The notes: generated from the sequence alone by a model not told the origin. A stretch of DNA of 64,000 nt from Massilia sp. BJB1822 (GCF_013369485.1 NZ_JABWEB010000020.1:21283-85282); one strand, 5' to 3'; positions 9,760 through 15,862 are shown, numbered from the stretch's first letter. Translations and numbers: made by a program.

Positions 9760-9947
9760 TTGCATAGGCAGCTCTGCCCTTCGTGTTTGCCGCCGCCGCG
9801 CTATCCGCATCGTTTGCTGGAGCTGCCGATCGCCCCTCTTGCCTGCGAGATTGCATGGATGCCTATTTCGCGTGTCTGGACCATGGCGGCACCCAGGAGC
9901 CAGTGTGCGATTCAGCGTTCATCATGTGCCGCCGCAACTGCCATTAA
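9760..9947 (+). pseudogene. Frameshifted six-cysteine peptide copy
   Basis: From 9774 the frame reads LPFVFAAAALSASFAGAADR and continues with six Cys in 3-6-10-6-3 spacing to TAA at 9945-9947, clearly a paralog of the gene at 9555. The 5' end is broken: the ATG has become TTG (9760-9762), and aligned to the neighbour one base is missing between codons 4 and 6 (AGG CAG CT-CTG). No Shine-Dalgarno site is evident. The mature region is intact, so decay is recent, or a TTG start with frameshifting or a sequencing error restores it. Confidence 0.75.
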
Positions 9948-10046
9948 GGCGGATGGTTTAGGAGGCGATCCCGCCGTATTTTCCGCACGCTGCGCAAGGG
10001 ACAGCGGCGTTGCGGCCGTAACTATGTCCCGGATGGAAAAAAGATC

Positions 10047-10235
10047 ATGAAAAAACTGGGTATCTTCCTGTTCGCCGCCGCCTGCTCCTTCTCCGCACTG
10101 GCGAATGGTGGCAGCGCTTTTGAGCGCTGCGAGCAGAACTGCCACAACGTTTACAATTACTGCGAGTGGAAAGGCCTGAGCGACAACTGCGCCGGCGAAC
10201 TGGGCGTCTGCCTGATGAGCTGCGAAGGCCTGTAA
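10047..10235 (+). CDS. Six-cysteine secreted peptide 4
   Basis: 62 residues starting MKKLGIFLFAAACSFSALA, the same signal variant as peptide 1 (8412). Cleavage is predicted after ALA; the mature part is NGGSAFERC onward with spacing 3-6-8-6-3. First x6 segment has Tyr at position 4; the second has Leu. The Cys inside the signal core is not in a lipobox. It is the last gene before a strong terminator, ending unit A. Confidence 0.85.
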   Translation: MKKLGIFLFAAACSFSALANGGSAFERCEQNCHNVYNYCEWKGLSDNCAGELGVCLMSCEGL

Positions 10236-10278
10236 GCCGCTTCCCGCGCGGCGGCCTGTTGGCCCACCGCACGACAAG

Positions 10279-10309
10279 AAAACGCCGCAATCCGCGGCGT
10301 TTTGTTTTT
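10279..10309 (+). terminator. Rho-independent terminator after unit A
   Basis: Ten-base stem AAAACGCCGC / GCGGCGTTTT (10279-10288, 10294-10303), loop AATCC, then GTTTTT. Confidence 0.9.
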
Positions 10310-10349
10310 CAGCACCATTCCTTGCATGCCGCTCCGTGCTGGCTATATT

Positions 10350-10368
10350 GATATAAACAGTTTATATC
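10350..10368. promoter_or_regulatory. Perfect palindrome in front of M48 peptidase gene
   Basis: GATATAAA-CAG-TTTATATC, eight-base arms, ending 9 bases before the ATG at 10378 and just upstream of CGAGGCGG (ribosome site). It could be a repressor operator overlapping the promoter or a 5' RNA hairpin. It is unrelated in sequence to the CTATTAA palindromes. Confidence 0.6.
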
Positions 10369-10377
10369 GAGGCGGCC

Positions 10378-11130
10378 ATGAAGATCGTCGCTCTGCTGCT
10401 GGCACCCTGCCTGGCGCTTGCGTTATGCGCGGGCGCACGCGGGCAGGTGCCTGATTCAGGCCGCTGGCAGGAGCTGCGCTACGCATCCGAGGAGGTGGCG
10501 CTGGCGATGGAGGATCGCTATATCAGCCAGGTGGTCGAGCTGGCGGCGCAAGGGCGGTTGGACGAGGACCGCCCGCTGCTGCGGCGCCTGCAGGCAATCG
10601 GCGCGGGCCTGCTGCAGGCGGCGGCTGAATTGAAGCCGGAAAGCGCGCAATGGGACTGGGAATTCCACGTGACCAGCGCACCCGAAGTCGATGCCATCTG
10701 CCTGGCCGGCGGCAAAATTCTGGTCGGCGCCGCTTTCGTCGGCCGCCTGATGCTGGACGATGGCGAGCTGGCGACCTTGTTGGGCCATGAGATTGCCCAT
10801 GCCGTGGCCGAGCACCACCGCGAAACCCTGTCCGAAGCCTTGCTGCTGATCCGTCCCTATGCCTTGCCTCCGGACGTGATGCTGGAGCGGCTCGATTCCG
10901 ACCTTTCTCTGCAGCTGCGCCTGTCCCGCCTCAGTCATCTGCAAGAGCGCGAAGCCGACCAGCTGGGCATGGTGCTGGCCCACCGCGCCGGCTGGCCTGC
11001 GCGCGCCATGGTCAGCTTCTACCGCAAGCTGGCGGCCGAGGAGGGCGCTCCCGCCTTGTTGGGCGCCTATCCCATTGCCTGGGCGCGCCAGACTACCGCG
11101 CGCGGCATGGCCCGTCTGTTTGGCGAATAG
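10378..11130 (+). CDS. Secreted M48-type zinc metallopeptidase
   Basis: 250 residues with a Sec signal (MKIVALLLAPCLALALCAGARG; no proper lipobox). The peptidase core has the zinc motif HEIAH (residues 137-141) and the third ligand Glu in EREADQLG (Glu192), typical of the M48 periplasmic group (YfgC/BepA, LoiP, YggG). Shorter than BepA and without visible TPR repeats. It stands alone between a terminator and the next promoter module, with a palindrome at its promoter. Inside the peptide array it could mature or degrade the peptides, or act in envelope quality control; this is inference from position only. Confidence 0.85.
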   Translation: MKIVALLLAPCLALALCAGARGQVPDSGRWQELRYASEEVALAMEDRYISQVVELAAQGRLDEDRPLLRRLQAIGAGLLQAAAELKPESAQWDWEFHVTSAPEVDAICLAGGKILVGAAFVGRLMLDDGELATLLGHEIAHAVAEHHRETLSEALLLIRPYALPPDVMLERLDSDLSLQLRLSRLSHLQEREADQLGMVLAHRAGWPARAMVSFYRKLAAEEGAPALLGAYPIAWARQTTARGMARLFGE

Positions 11131-11145
11131 ATGGGCTTGAAATTA

Positions 11146-11160
11146 CTATTAAATCAATAG
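11146..11160. promoter_or_regulatory. Operator-like palindrome, copy B
   Basis: CTATTAA-A-TCAATAG; one mismatch breaks the otherwise perfect inverted repeat seen in copies A and C. It lies 42 bases upstream of the -35. Confidence 0.4.
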
Positions 11161-11201
11161 CTTCTTATTTTTTATCTCTTAGGCAAAATTGCATGAATTT
11201 C

Positions 11202-11230
11202 TTGACATGGCGTTTTTGCTGATTTATTGT
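11202..11230 (+). promoter_or_regulatory. Promoter of peptide unit B
   Basis: TTGACA (11202-11207), 17-base spacer, TATTGT (11225-11230), as in modules A and C. The leader to the first peptide start would be about 250 bases. Confidence 0.7.
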
Positions 11231-11419
11231 GGCCTTGGCGAAATTGTTGCCAAATGTAAAATGCGGCTGGAGCAGAAGTAAATGCGGTTTGAACGGCGCC
11301 ATTGCATGCCAGCCTGCCGTTATTAATTCAGCATACGAGGTGGATTTTCGTAAGAAAATTTTGCCTGGAAACTGAAGAAGTTCGCTAAGTAAATATATCC
11401 CAGGGTTTCAGAAAAGCGC

Positions 11420-11443
11420 CGCCAGATACCGGACAGTCTGGCG
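11420..11443 (+). other. Conserved leader hairpin, copy 1
   Basis: CGCCAGA / TCTGGCG stem around TACCGGACAG. The element and the following (T)CGTCCG are repeated at 12782-12805 and 15613-15639, each time 40-55 bases before a peptide start. A post-transcriptional role is possible. Confidence 0.55.
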
Positions 11444-11484
11444 CGGGGACTTTTTTCGTCCGTATTTTTATGGAGATGGGCATT

Positions 11485-11670
11485 ATGCTGAGAAAACTAG
11501 GTTTCTTCATTTTTGCGATGGCGATGGGCAGCGGCTTGGCACTGGCTTCCAACAACTACTGCCCCGGCGATTGCTTCGAGGCTTACGAGTCCTGCCTGGA
11601 CAGCGGTGTGCAGAAACCGTCGGTCTGCCTGCGCAACTATCAGTATTGCCAAGTTCATTGCGCACCTTAA
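11485..11670 (+). CDS. Six-cysteine secreted peptide 5
   Basis: 61 residues from ATG 11485 (MLRKLGFF), with GGAG at 11472-11475; the ATG at 11470 overlaps this site and is rejected. Type C signal (FAMAMGSGLALA). Cys spacing 3-6-10-6-3, with Tyr at position 4 of both x6 segments. It is the near-twin of the peptide at 12850: same signal, and both carry LD-x-G-x2-KP in the central loop and CLRNY after it. First gene of unit B, followed by a type B peptide after 16 bases. Confidence 0.87.
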   Translation: MLRKLGFFIFAMAMGSGLALASNNYCPGDCFEAYESCLDSGVQKPSVCLRNYQYCQVHCAP

Positions 11671-11686
11671 ATAGGAGGAAAATCTG

Positions 11687-11890
11687 ATGCTGAAAAAAAT
11701 CGCTTTCTTTGTTTTTGCGTTGGGACTGGGAACGGCCTACGCCGCATCCAGCCAGGAATACATGCTGTGCCTCGACGATTGCAGCGCAAGCTGGGAGGGG
11801 TGCCGCTCGAATCCGACTTGGCTCGACCCCAATGCCTGCCACAATCAGCTATTGCGTTGTAACTTCAATTGCAAGCAGATCTATGGCTAA
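11687..11890 (+). CDS. Six-cysteine secreted peptide 6
   Basis: 67 residues, start MLKKIAFFVFALGLG (type B signal), AGGAGG site 7 bases upstream. Cleavage predicted after TAYA. Cys spacing 3-6-11-6-3, the longest central loop in the family, shared only with the peptide at 13055. Trp is at position 4 of the first x6 segment (CSASWEGC) as in 13055 (CEASWEMC). These two genes occupy the same position in units B and C, showing duplication of the whole C-type/B-type pair. Confidence 0.87.
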   Translation: MLKKIAFFVFALGLGTAYAASSQEYMLCLDDCSASWEGCRSNPTWLDPNACHNQLLRCNFNCKQIYG

Positions 11891-11912
11891 TTGCCAGTAG
11901 CTTTTTTCGCGC

Positions 11913-11951
11913 CGGGACCGCTCTTCCGCGCAAGCCGGAAGGCTGGTCCCG
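11913..11951 (+). other. Long imperfect hairpin after unit B
   Basis: Outer arms CGGGACC / GGTCCCG, inner arms TTCCG / CGGAA. There is no T run, so it is a weak terminator at best. Confidence 0.45.
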
Positions 11952-11979
11952 CACTTCTGCAAGCGCTGCAATGAAATTA

Positions 11980-11994
11980 CTATTAAATTAATAG
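11980..11994. promoter_or_regulatory. Operator-like palindrome, copy C
   Basis: CTATTAA-A-TTAATAG, identical to copy A and at the same 44-base distance from the -35. Confidence 0.5.
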
Positions 11995-12037
11995 CGTCGC
12001 ATTTTTAATGAGAATTTCTTCTATTCTCATGAATTTC

Positions 12038-12066
12038 TTGACACAGCTTTTTTGCTGTTTTATTGT
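12038..12066 (+). promoter_or_regulatory. Promoter of glutaredoxin/peptide unit C
   Basis: TTGACA (12038-12043), 17-base spacer, TATTGT (12061-12066); same hexamers and spacing as the other two modules although the spacer bases differ. Confidence 0.75.
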
Positions 12067-12182
12067 GGCCTTGGCGGAATTATTGCCAAATAAAAAATGT
12101 CGTCGGAATGAAAATAATTGATGTTTGAACGGCTTTGCATCACGCAGTTGGCGCCGTTGATAATTCAAAATACGAGACAAAA

Positions 12183-12263
12183 ATGCTAAAAAAATTTTCC
12201 ATCTTTGTACCCGCGCTGGGTTCGAGCACTTCCTGCACTACCGCTTGCCTCCCTGCCACATAA
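12183..12263 (+). pseudogene. Truncated six-cysteine peptide remnant
   Basis: A 26-residue frame starting MLKKFSIFVPALGSS with an ACGAGA-like site upstream. It keeps the family signal start and a single C-x3-C (CTTAC), then stops at TAA 12261-12263 with no second half. Alignment to module B shows that the same position there is also a degenerate peptide start. Most likely a 3'-deleted paralog; a functional 26-residue peptide is not excluded. Confidence 0.6.
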
Positions 12264-12370
12264 GCGCTTAGTTCTCTTTTAAAAGCCTTTTTAAGGCTGC
12301 AAGGCTTTCATGGCCTGCGGCATGGCTTCCTGTTTTTAAAATTTTTGTGTTTGGGAATAGAGGTAGACAA

Positions 12371-12757
12371 ATGATCGGTAAAAAACTGAAAACGGCAGCG
12401 GCATATGTGGTGATTTTGGCGGCAGGTCTGGGGGCGGGGCTGGCAATCGCCAAGCTGCCCGCCATGTTCAAGAAGCCTTATGTCGAAGGCAACTACGCAG
12501 CCTACTTCCCCGACACCGCGACCAAAGTGGTGGTGTATGGCACGGAAACCTGTCCCTTCTGCATCAAGACCCGCGCCTATCTGAAGGAACACAATATCGC
12601 TTTCGCCGATCTGTATGTCGACCAGTCCGAGAAGGCCAAGAAGGAATTCGCGCAACTGGGCGGCGGTGGCGTACCCATGATCCTCATCGGCAACCGCCGC
12701 ATCGAAGGCTTCAATCAGGCAGCCGTCGAGGATGCGCTGAAGAAGTTCGCTAACTAA
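12371..12757 (+). CDS. Membrane-anchored glutaredoxin-like protein 2
   Basis: 128 residues from ATG 12371, with AGAGG at 12359-12363; the sequence upstream of this ATG is not conserved with copy 1. N-terminal anchor MIGKKLK plus one helix, then a periplasm-facing glutaredoxin fold with TCPFC (Cys61, Cys64) and GVPMI (Pro102). It differs from the 8797 protein mainly in the membrane helix and a few surface residues. Duplication together with flanking promoter and peptide genes argues that redox protein and peptides work together. Direction (oxidant, reductant or isomerase) is unknown. Confidence 0.88.
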   Translation: MIGKKLKTAAAYVVILAAGLGAGLAIAKLPAMFKKPYVEGNYAAYFPDTATKVVVYGTETCPFCIKTRAYLKEHNIAFADLYVDQSEKAKKEFAQLGGGGVPMILIGNRRIEGFNQAAVEDALKKFAN

Positions 12758-12781
12758 TCCTTTCGCCACGTCAGAAAACGG

Positions 12782-12805
12782 CGCCAGATACCGGACGGTC
12801 TGGCG
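12782..12805 (+). other. Conserved leader hairpin, copy 2
   Basis: CGCCAGA / TCTGGCG around TACCGGACGG, followed by TTCTATCGTCCG; same element as 11420-11443 and 15613-15639. Confidence 0.55.
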
Positions 12806-12849
12806 TTGCGGGAGTTCTATCGTCCGCACTTTTCACTAGGAGATAAAAC

Positions 12850-13038
12850 ATGCTGAAAAAACTGGGTTTCTTTATTTTTGCGATGGCGATGGGCAGCGGC
12901 TTTGCGTTCGCAGCCAACGAAGATTGCGCGAGCGATTGCTTCGATTTTTACCAATCCTGCCTGGACAACGGTTGGCCTAAACCACCGACTTGCCTGCGCA
13001 ACTACAAGCAATGCCTGGCGTACTGCAACGCCAACTAA
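12850..13038 (+). CDS. Six-cysteine secreted peptide 7
   Basis: 62 residues, start MLKKLGFFIFAMAMGSG (type C), ribosome site TAGGAGA. Cleavage after FAFA, mature ANEDC onward; Cys spacing 3-6-10-6-3 and Tyr at position 4 in both x6 segments. Unit C counterpart of the peptide at 11485. It lies about 90 bases after the glutaredoxin gene, with only the leader hairpin between. Confidence 0.88.
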   Translation: MLKKLGFFIFAMAMGSGFAFAANEDCASDCFDFYQSCLDNGWPKPPTCLRNYKQCLAYCNAN

Positions 13039-13054
13039 GCGAAAGGGGCAGTCT

Positions 13055-13258
13055 GTGTTGAAAAAAATCGCTTTCTTTGTCTTCGCGCTGGGCCTGGGCT
13101 CGTCCTACGCTTCCGCCAATCTGGGCTATGAGCTGTGCGTCGACAGCTGCGAGGCGAGCTGGGAAATGTGCCGGGGAATACCGCAGCGTCCAGGCTCGCA
13201 AGCCTGTGTGCGCGAGCTGGATCGCTGCCGCGCGCAGTGCGCAGTGAAATATCCCTAA
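13055..13258 (+). CDS. Six-cysteine secreted peptide 8 (GTG start)
   Basis: 67 residues. There is no ATG at the family start position: GTG at 13055 followed by TTG-AAA-AAA gives V/M-LKKIAFFVFALGLG, with GAAAGGGG 8 bases upstream, so GTG (or the adjacent TTG) is the start. Type B signal, cleavage after YASA. Cys spacing 3-6-11-6-3, Trp in the first x6 segment. Unit C partner of the peptide at 11687. It ends just before a strong bidirectional terminator. Confidence 0.82.
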   Translation: MLKKIAFFVFALGLGSSYASANLGYELCVDSCEASWEMCRGIPQRPGSQACVRELDRCRAQCAVKYP

Positions 13259-13267
13259 ATGAAAATA

Positions 13268-13299
13268 GGGGCGCCGTTCCTGAACGGCGCCCCTTGTCT
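13268..13299. terminator. Bidirectional terminator between peptide unit C and SGNH hydrolase
   Basis: Perfect eleven-base stem GGGGCGCCGTT / AACGGCGCCCC (13268-13278, 13283-13293), loop CCTG, between convergent genes. The following TTGTCTTT gives a T-rich tail on the + side. Confidence 0.85.
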
Positions 13300-14595
13300 T
13301 TAGCGGGATAGTGCAGAGTTTTTGAACAAGGCTGGCAGATCGATGGCGTTGGCCATGGCCTGGAAGCCGGCATCGTTGGGATGCAGATGGTCGCCGGAAT
13401 CGTAGGCGGGCAGCAGGCGCTCGGGATGGGCGGGATCGCGCAGCACGGCATCGAAATCGGCCACGGCATCGAAGGCGCCGCTGTTGCGGATCCAGTCGTT
13501 GACCTGGCGCCGCAAGGCGTCCTTGGCCGGCGAGTCGTAGCCCGTGATCGGCGTGCCGCTCAGCGCGTTGGCGAATGGCGGCAGCGTGGCGCCGACTACG
13601 CGCAACTGGCGCTGACGGGCGCGTTCGATGACCAGGCGGTAGCCGGCGATCAGGCGTTCGGCCGTCATGGCTGCTTCCTTGGGCGCCAGGGCGCTGCCGG
13701 GCCAACCGATATCGTTGGTGCCGAGCATGAGGACGAGGGCGCCGGCGTGGGGCTGGTCGAGCACATCCTGCTGCAGGCGATCGGCGGCTTTGACGCCCAT
13801 GCCGTCGCTCAGCAGACGGGCGCCGGAAATGCCGGCATTCGCCACGCCGGCGGGAATGCCTTGCTGCGCCAGACGCGCGGCGAGGTAGTCGGGCCAGCGG
13901 CGGTTGCGGTCGGGCGTGGAGCCGTTGCCGTCGGTGATGGAGTCGCCCAGGGTGACGATGGTGAAAGCGGCATGTGCCGGGCCATCCACCTGAACGGAAT
14001 TGAGGAAGGTGCGTCCTTGCAGCGGCAGGCTGGCGGGCAGGGTGGCGGCGCCGGCGAGGTTGCCGGCAGCAATAAAGCCGGTCTGCTGCGCACCCCAGTG
14101 GAAGGTGCTGAGCGGCGCGGCCTGCGGCAGCCAAGCGGAAATGCTCAGGCGCTGCAAGGCTTGCACCGGGTAGGGTAGGGGATCGCTGGTGGCGACGGCG
14201 CCGGGCGCCACGGTCACGCCGGGCTGGCCGCCAAAGCTCAGGGCGCGGCTGCTGGCGGCGTCGATGGCGGAAGTGGCCGCTTGCGCATCGCTGTCGCTGC
14301 CTGCCGTGCGCGCGACTTGCGCGGCGCCGATGACCAGCGGCGTGCTGCCGTAGCGGTTGGAGAAGGTGACGCGCAGTTGCGCGCCGCCGCTGCTGAGACG
14401 CAGCACTTCGCGCACGGTTTGCTGCTGCAGTTTGGCCGGCATATTGGTCGGCAGGATGAAATCGGCATCCCAGGCGGGATGCGCGGCGCTATACCAGCTG
14501 GTCTGCCACTGCGTCTCTGCGGCGGCGGCATGGTGCAGCGGAATGGCAAGTGCCGCCAGCATGGCAGCGGTAGCGAATGGTCGAGACAGAAACAT
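13300..14595 (-). CDS. Secreted SGNH/GDSL-family hydrolase
   Basis: 431 residues with a Sec signal (cleavage near HHAAAA-E). The first about 210 residues form a beta-rich domain; the C-terminal SGNH hydrolase has block I TLGDSITDG (Ser219), Gly in NAGISG, block III GTNDIG (Asn294) and block V DHLHPND (Asp402, His405). Such enzymes hydrolyse esters (lipids, acetylated sugars). It is the only minus-strand gene in the peptide region and splits it in two. No link to the peptides is visible; deacylation of an envelope substrate is the conservative guess. Confidence 0.88.
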   Translation of the reverse strand: MFLSRPFATAAMLAALAIPLHHAAAAETQWQTSWYSAAHPAWDADFILPTNMPAKLQQQTVREVLRLSSGGAQLRVTFSNRYGSTPLVIGAAQVARTAGSDSDAQAATSAIDAASSRALSFGGQPGVTVAPGAVATSDPLPYPVQALQRLSISAWLPQAAPLSTFHWGAQQTGFIAAGNLAGAATLPASLPLQGRTFLNSVQVDGPAHAAFTIVTLGDSITDGNGSTPDRNRRWPDYLAARLAQQGIPAGVANAGISGARLLSDGMGVKAADRLQQDVLDQPHAGALVLMLGTNDIGWPGSALAPKEAAMTAERLIAGYRLVIERARQRQLRVVGATLPPFANALSGTPITGYDSPAKDALRRQVNDWIRNSGAFDAVADFDAVLRDPAHPERLLPAYDSGDHLHPNDAGFQAMANAIDLPALFKNSALSR

Positions 14596-14761
14596 GAAGC
14601 TTTCTCCGTAGTGAACAAGGATGGAGGAAGCTTAGCTAATACGATTTCATGCGAGAAGACGGCGCAAGCGACTAAGGCCTATTCTCATTTGGAATGGGTG
14701 GCGTTAAAGGACAGGCGCTATCCGGAACAACCTTTGTGTCCATACTAAAAAGGGAAATCCA

Positions 14762-14944
14762 ATGCTGAAGAAAATCGCTTTCATTTTTGCTCTCGGGGTG
14801 AGCGCTTCCTACGCCATGGCGGCTGGCTCCTGCGAAGGGCAATGCGCCGAGAAGTTCGCCTTCTGCAATGCGCACGGCAAACCGCCGGGCTTGTGCAGCA
14901 TGGAGTACCGCAACTGCATCGACCGCTGCGATTTCGGCGTCTGA
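14762..14944 (+). CDS. Six-cysteine secreted peptide 9
   Basis: 60 residues, MLKKIAFIFALGVSASYAMA (type B signal), AGGGAAA upstream. Mature part AGSCEGQC onward, spacing 3-6-9-6-3. Phe at position 4 of the first x6, Tyr at the second. First of five closely packed paralogs (14762-15862) reading away from the SGNH gene; the 166-base gap before it must hold their promoter, not identified. Confidence 0.86.
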   Translation: MLKKIAFIFALGVSASYAMAAGSCEGQCAEKFAFCNAHGKPPGLCSMEYRNCIDRCDFGV

Positions 14945-14966
14945 AACTGATCCCAAGGAGAATCCC

Positions 14967-15161
14967 ATGTTCAAAAAACTGGCCTTGTTTATGTTTGCCG
15001 CCGCTGCCGCCCTGTCGGCATCGATTGCCACCGCCTATCCCAATTGCCGGGCCCAGTGCTACATCGACTACCGTGCCTGCATCAGCGCCGGCGATGATGC
15101 GAGGGAATGCCGTGTCGATCTGATCCAGTGCTACCACGCTTGCGATTATCCGCAGAACTGA
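14967..15161 (+). CDS. Six-cysteine secreted peptide 10
   Basis: 64 residues from ATG 14967 (MFKKLALFMFAAAAALSAS), AAGGAGA 8 bases upstream; longer in-frame starts run into the previous gene and are not conserved. Type A signal, cleavage after IATA. Spacing 3-6-9-6-3. The mature part resembles the peptide at 17774 (AQC-x2-DY, CR-x-[DE]L-x-QC, and Y-P near the end), so these are sister copies about 2.8 kb apart. Confidence 0.86.
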   Translation: MFKKLALFMFAAAAALSASIATAYPNCRAQCYIDYRACISAGDDARECRVDLIQCYHACDYPQN

Positions 15162-15175
15162 GGGAGGGCAAGGCA

Positions 15176-15355
15176 ATGCTCCGAAAAATTGCTTTCATTT
15201 TTGCATTGGGTCTGAGTGCTTCTTATGGCACTGCGAATGCGATGTCGCCATGCGAGCAGATCTGCGAAGAGAATTTCCAGTTATGCAGCAGTAACGGCCA
15301 GGATCCGGATCGTTGCCTGGCTTGGCTGAATGCCTGCGTCCAGATCTGCCCTTAA
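15176..15355 (+). CDS. Six-cysteine secreted peptide 11
   Basis: 59 residues from ATG 15176 (MLRKIAFIFALGLSASYGTANA, type B). Mature MSPCEQIC onward, spacing 3-6-9-6-3, ending two residues after Cys6's neighbour region (QICP). CEQIC-x-ENFQ-x-C is shared with the peptide at 18291. Unusual: the last x6 segment has Trp at position 3 and Leu at position 4. GGGAGGG precedes the start; 14 bases separate it from the previous stop. Confidence 0.86.
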   Translation: MLRKIAFIFALGLSASYGTANAMSPCEQICEENFQLCSSNGQDPDRCLAWLNACVQICP

Positions 15356-15377
15356 TCAGATACAAACAGGAGACAAA

Positions 15378-15575
15378 ATGTTCAAGAAAACCGCTTTGTT
15401 CGCATTCGCCGCCGCTGCGGCGCTGTCGGCATCCATGGCCACGGCACGGCCACCGCTTTGCGACACGATGTGCCATGAGAACTACAGGGATTGCATCGAT
15501 AGCGGCGCTTCCACCGCCGAATGCGCGGCCGAATGGAGCGCGTGCCGGGATCGTTGCCATCCGCCGCGCGACTAA
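15378..15575 (+). CDS. Six-cysteine secreted peptide 12
   Basis: 65 residues from ATG 15378 (MFKKTALFAFAAAAALSASMATA, type A), with CAGGAGA upstream. Mature RPPLC onward, spacing 3-6-9-6-3, acidic loops. The RPP/QPP mature N-terminus is shared with 18064, 18565 and 19086, marking a recent subgroup. Confidence 0.87.
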   Translation: MFKKTALFAFAAAAALSASMATARPPLCDTMCHENYRDCIDSGASTAECAAEWSACRDRCHPPRD

Positions 15576-15612
15576 GTCCCACGCTGTTTAGAACTGGCCC
15601 GTTCCAGCAACG

Positions 15613-15639
15613 GCGCCGGATGCCGGGACGGTCTGGCGC
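15613..15639 (+). other. Conserved leader hairpin, copy 3
   Basis: GCGCCGGA / TCTGGCGC (one G-U pair), followed by TTTCTATCGTCC; homologous to the elements at 11420 and 12782. Here it precedes a type B peptide directly, without a type C gene. Confidence 0.5.
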
Positions 15640-15682
15640 TGTGTGATTTCTATCGTCCATATTGAATCTAGGAGACAAAACC

Positions 15683-15862
15683 ATGCTGAAAAAAATTACA
15701 TTCATATTTGCGCTGGGTTTGAGCATGGCCTACGGCACGGCGAGCGCCGTGGAAGATTGCGGCATGTGCCTCTCCGACTACCACGGCTGCCTGGAGCGCG
15801 GCGTGCGCGCCAGCTTGTGCGAACGGATCTACGAGGAATGCTGGCACCGTTGCGAGTATTGA
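15683..15862 (+). CDS. Six-cysteine secreted peptide 13
   Basis: 59 residues from ATG 15683 (MLKKITFIFALGLSMAYG, type B), TAGGAGA 9 bases upstream. First cysteine pair is C-x2-C (CGMC); full spacing 2-6-9-6-3. The signal is identical over its first 18 residues to the peptide at 18291 while the mature parts differ strongly, a clear case of conserved leader with variable core. Last intact gene before the LysR regulator. Confidence 0.87.
   Translation: MLKKITFIFALGLSMAYGTASAVEDCGMCLSDYHGCLERGVRASLCERIYEECWHRCEY

Larger units (their letters stand above)
11142..11395 (+). repeat. Promoter module, copy B, with glutaredoxin-gene scar
   Basis: Non-coding stretch homologous to the modules at 8639 and 11976: palindrome, TTGACA/TATTGT promoter, GGCCTTGGCG, TTGCCAAAT, GTTTGAACGGC, GCGCCGTT-like segment and TACGAG. 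Then comes a degenerate peptide-gene start (TAAGAAAATTTTGCC). The following CTGAAGAAGTTCGCTAA at 11372-11388 is identical to the last codons of the glutaredoxin gene at 12737-12753. Unit B has therefore lost nearly the whole glutaredoxin gene. Confidence 0.8.
11976..12180 (+). repeat. Promoter module, copy C
   Basis: Closest to copy A at the palindrome and to copy B further down (TATTGTGGCCTTGGCG, TTGCCAAAT, GTTTGAACGGC, TACGAG). It precedes a truncated peptide gene at 12183 and then the second glutaredoxin-like gene. The 480-base interval 11891-12370 contains only the hairpin, this module and that remnant. Confidence 0.8.

Noticed and set aside
9583..10050. Long + strand frame of 155 codons across peptides 3 and 4
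   Set aside because: It is in a different frame from the peptide genes and the frameshifted copy, has no signal, domain or ribosome site, and overlaps better-supported genes.
12977..14134. Minus-strand frame of 385 codons inside the SGNH region
   Set aside because: Arg/Pro/Ala-rich shadow of the SGNH hydrolase frame, typical of high-GC DNA; it also crosses the terminator and peptide 8.
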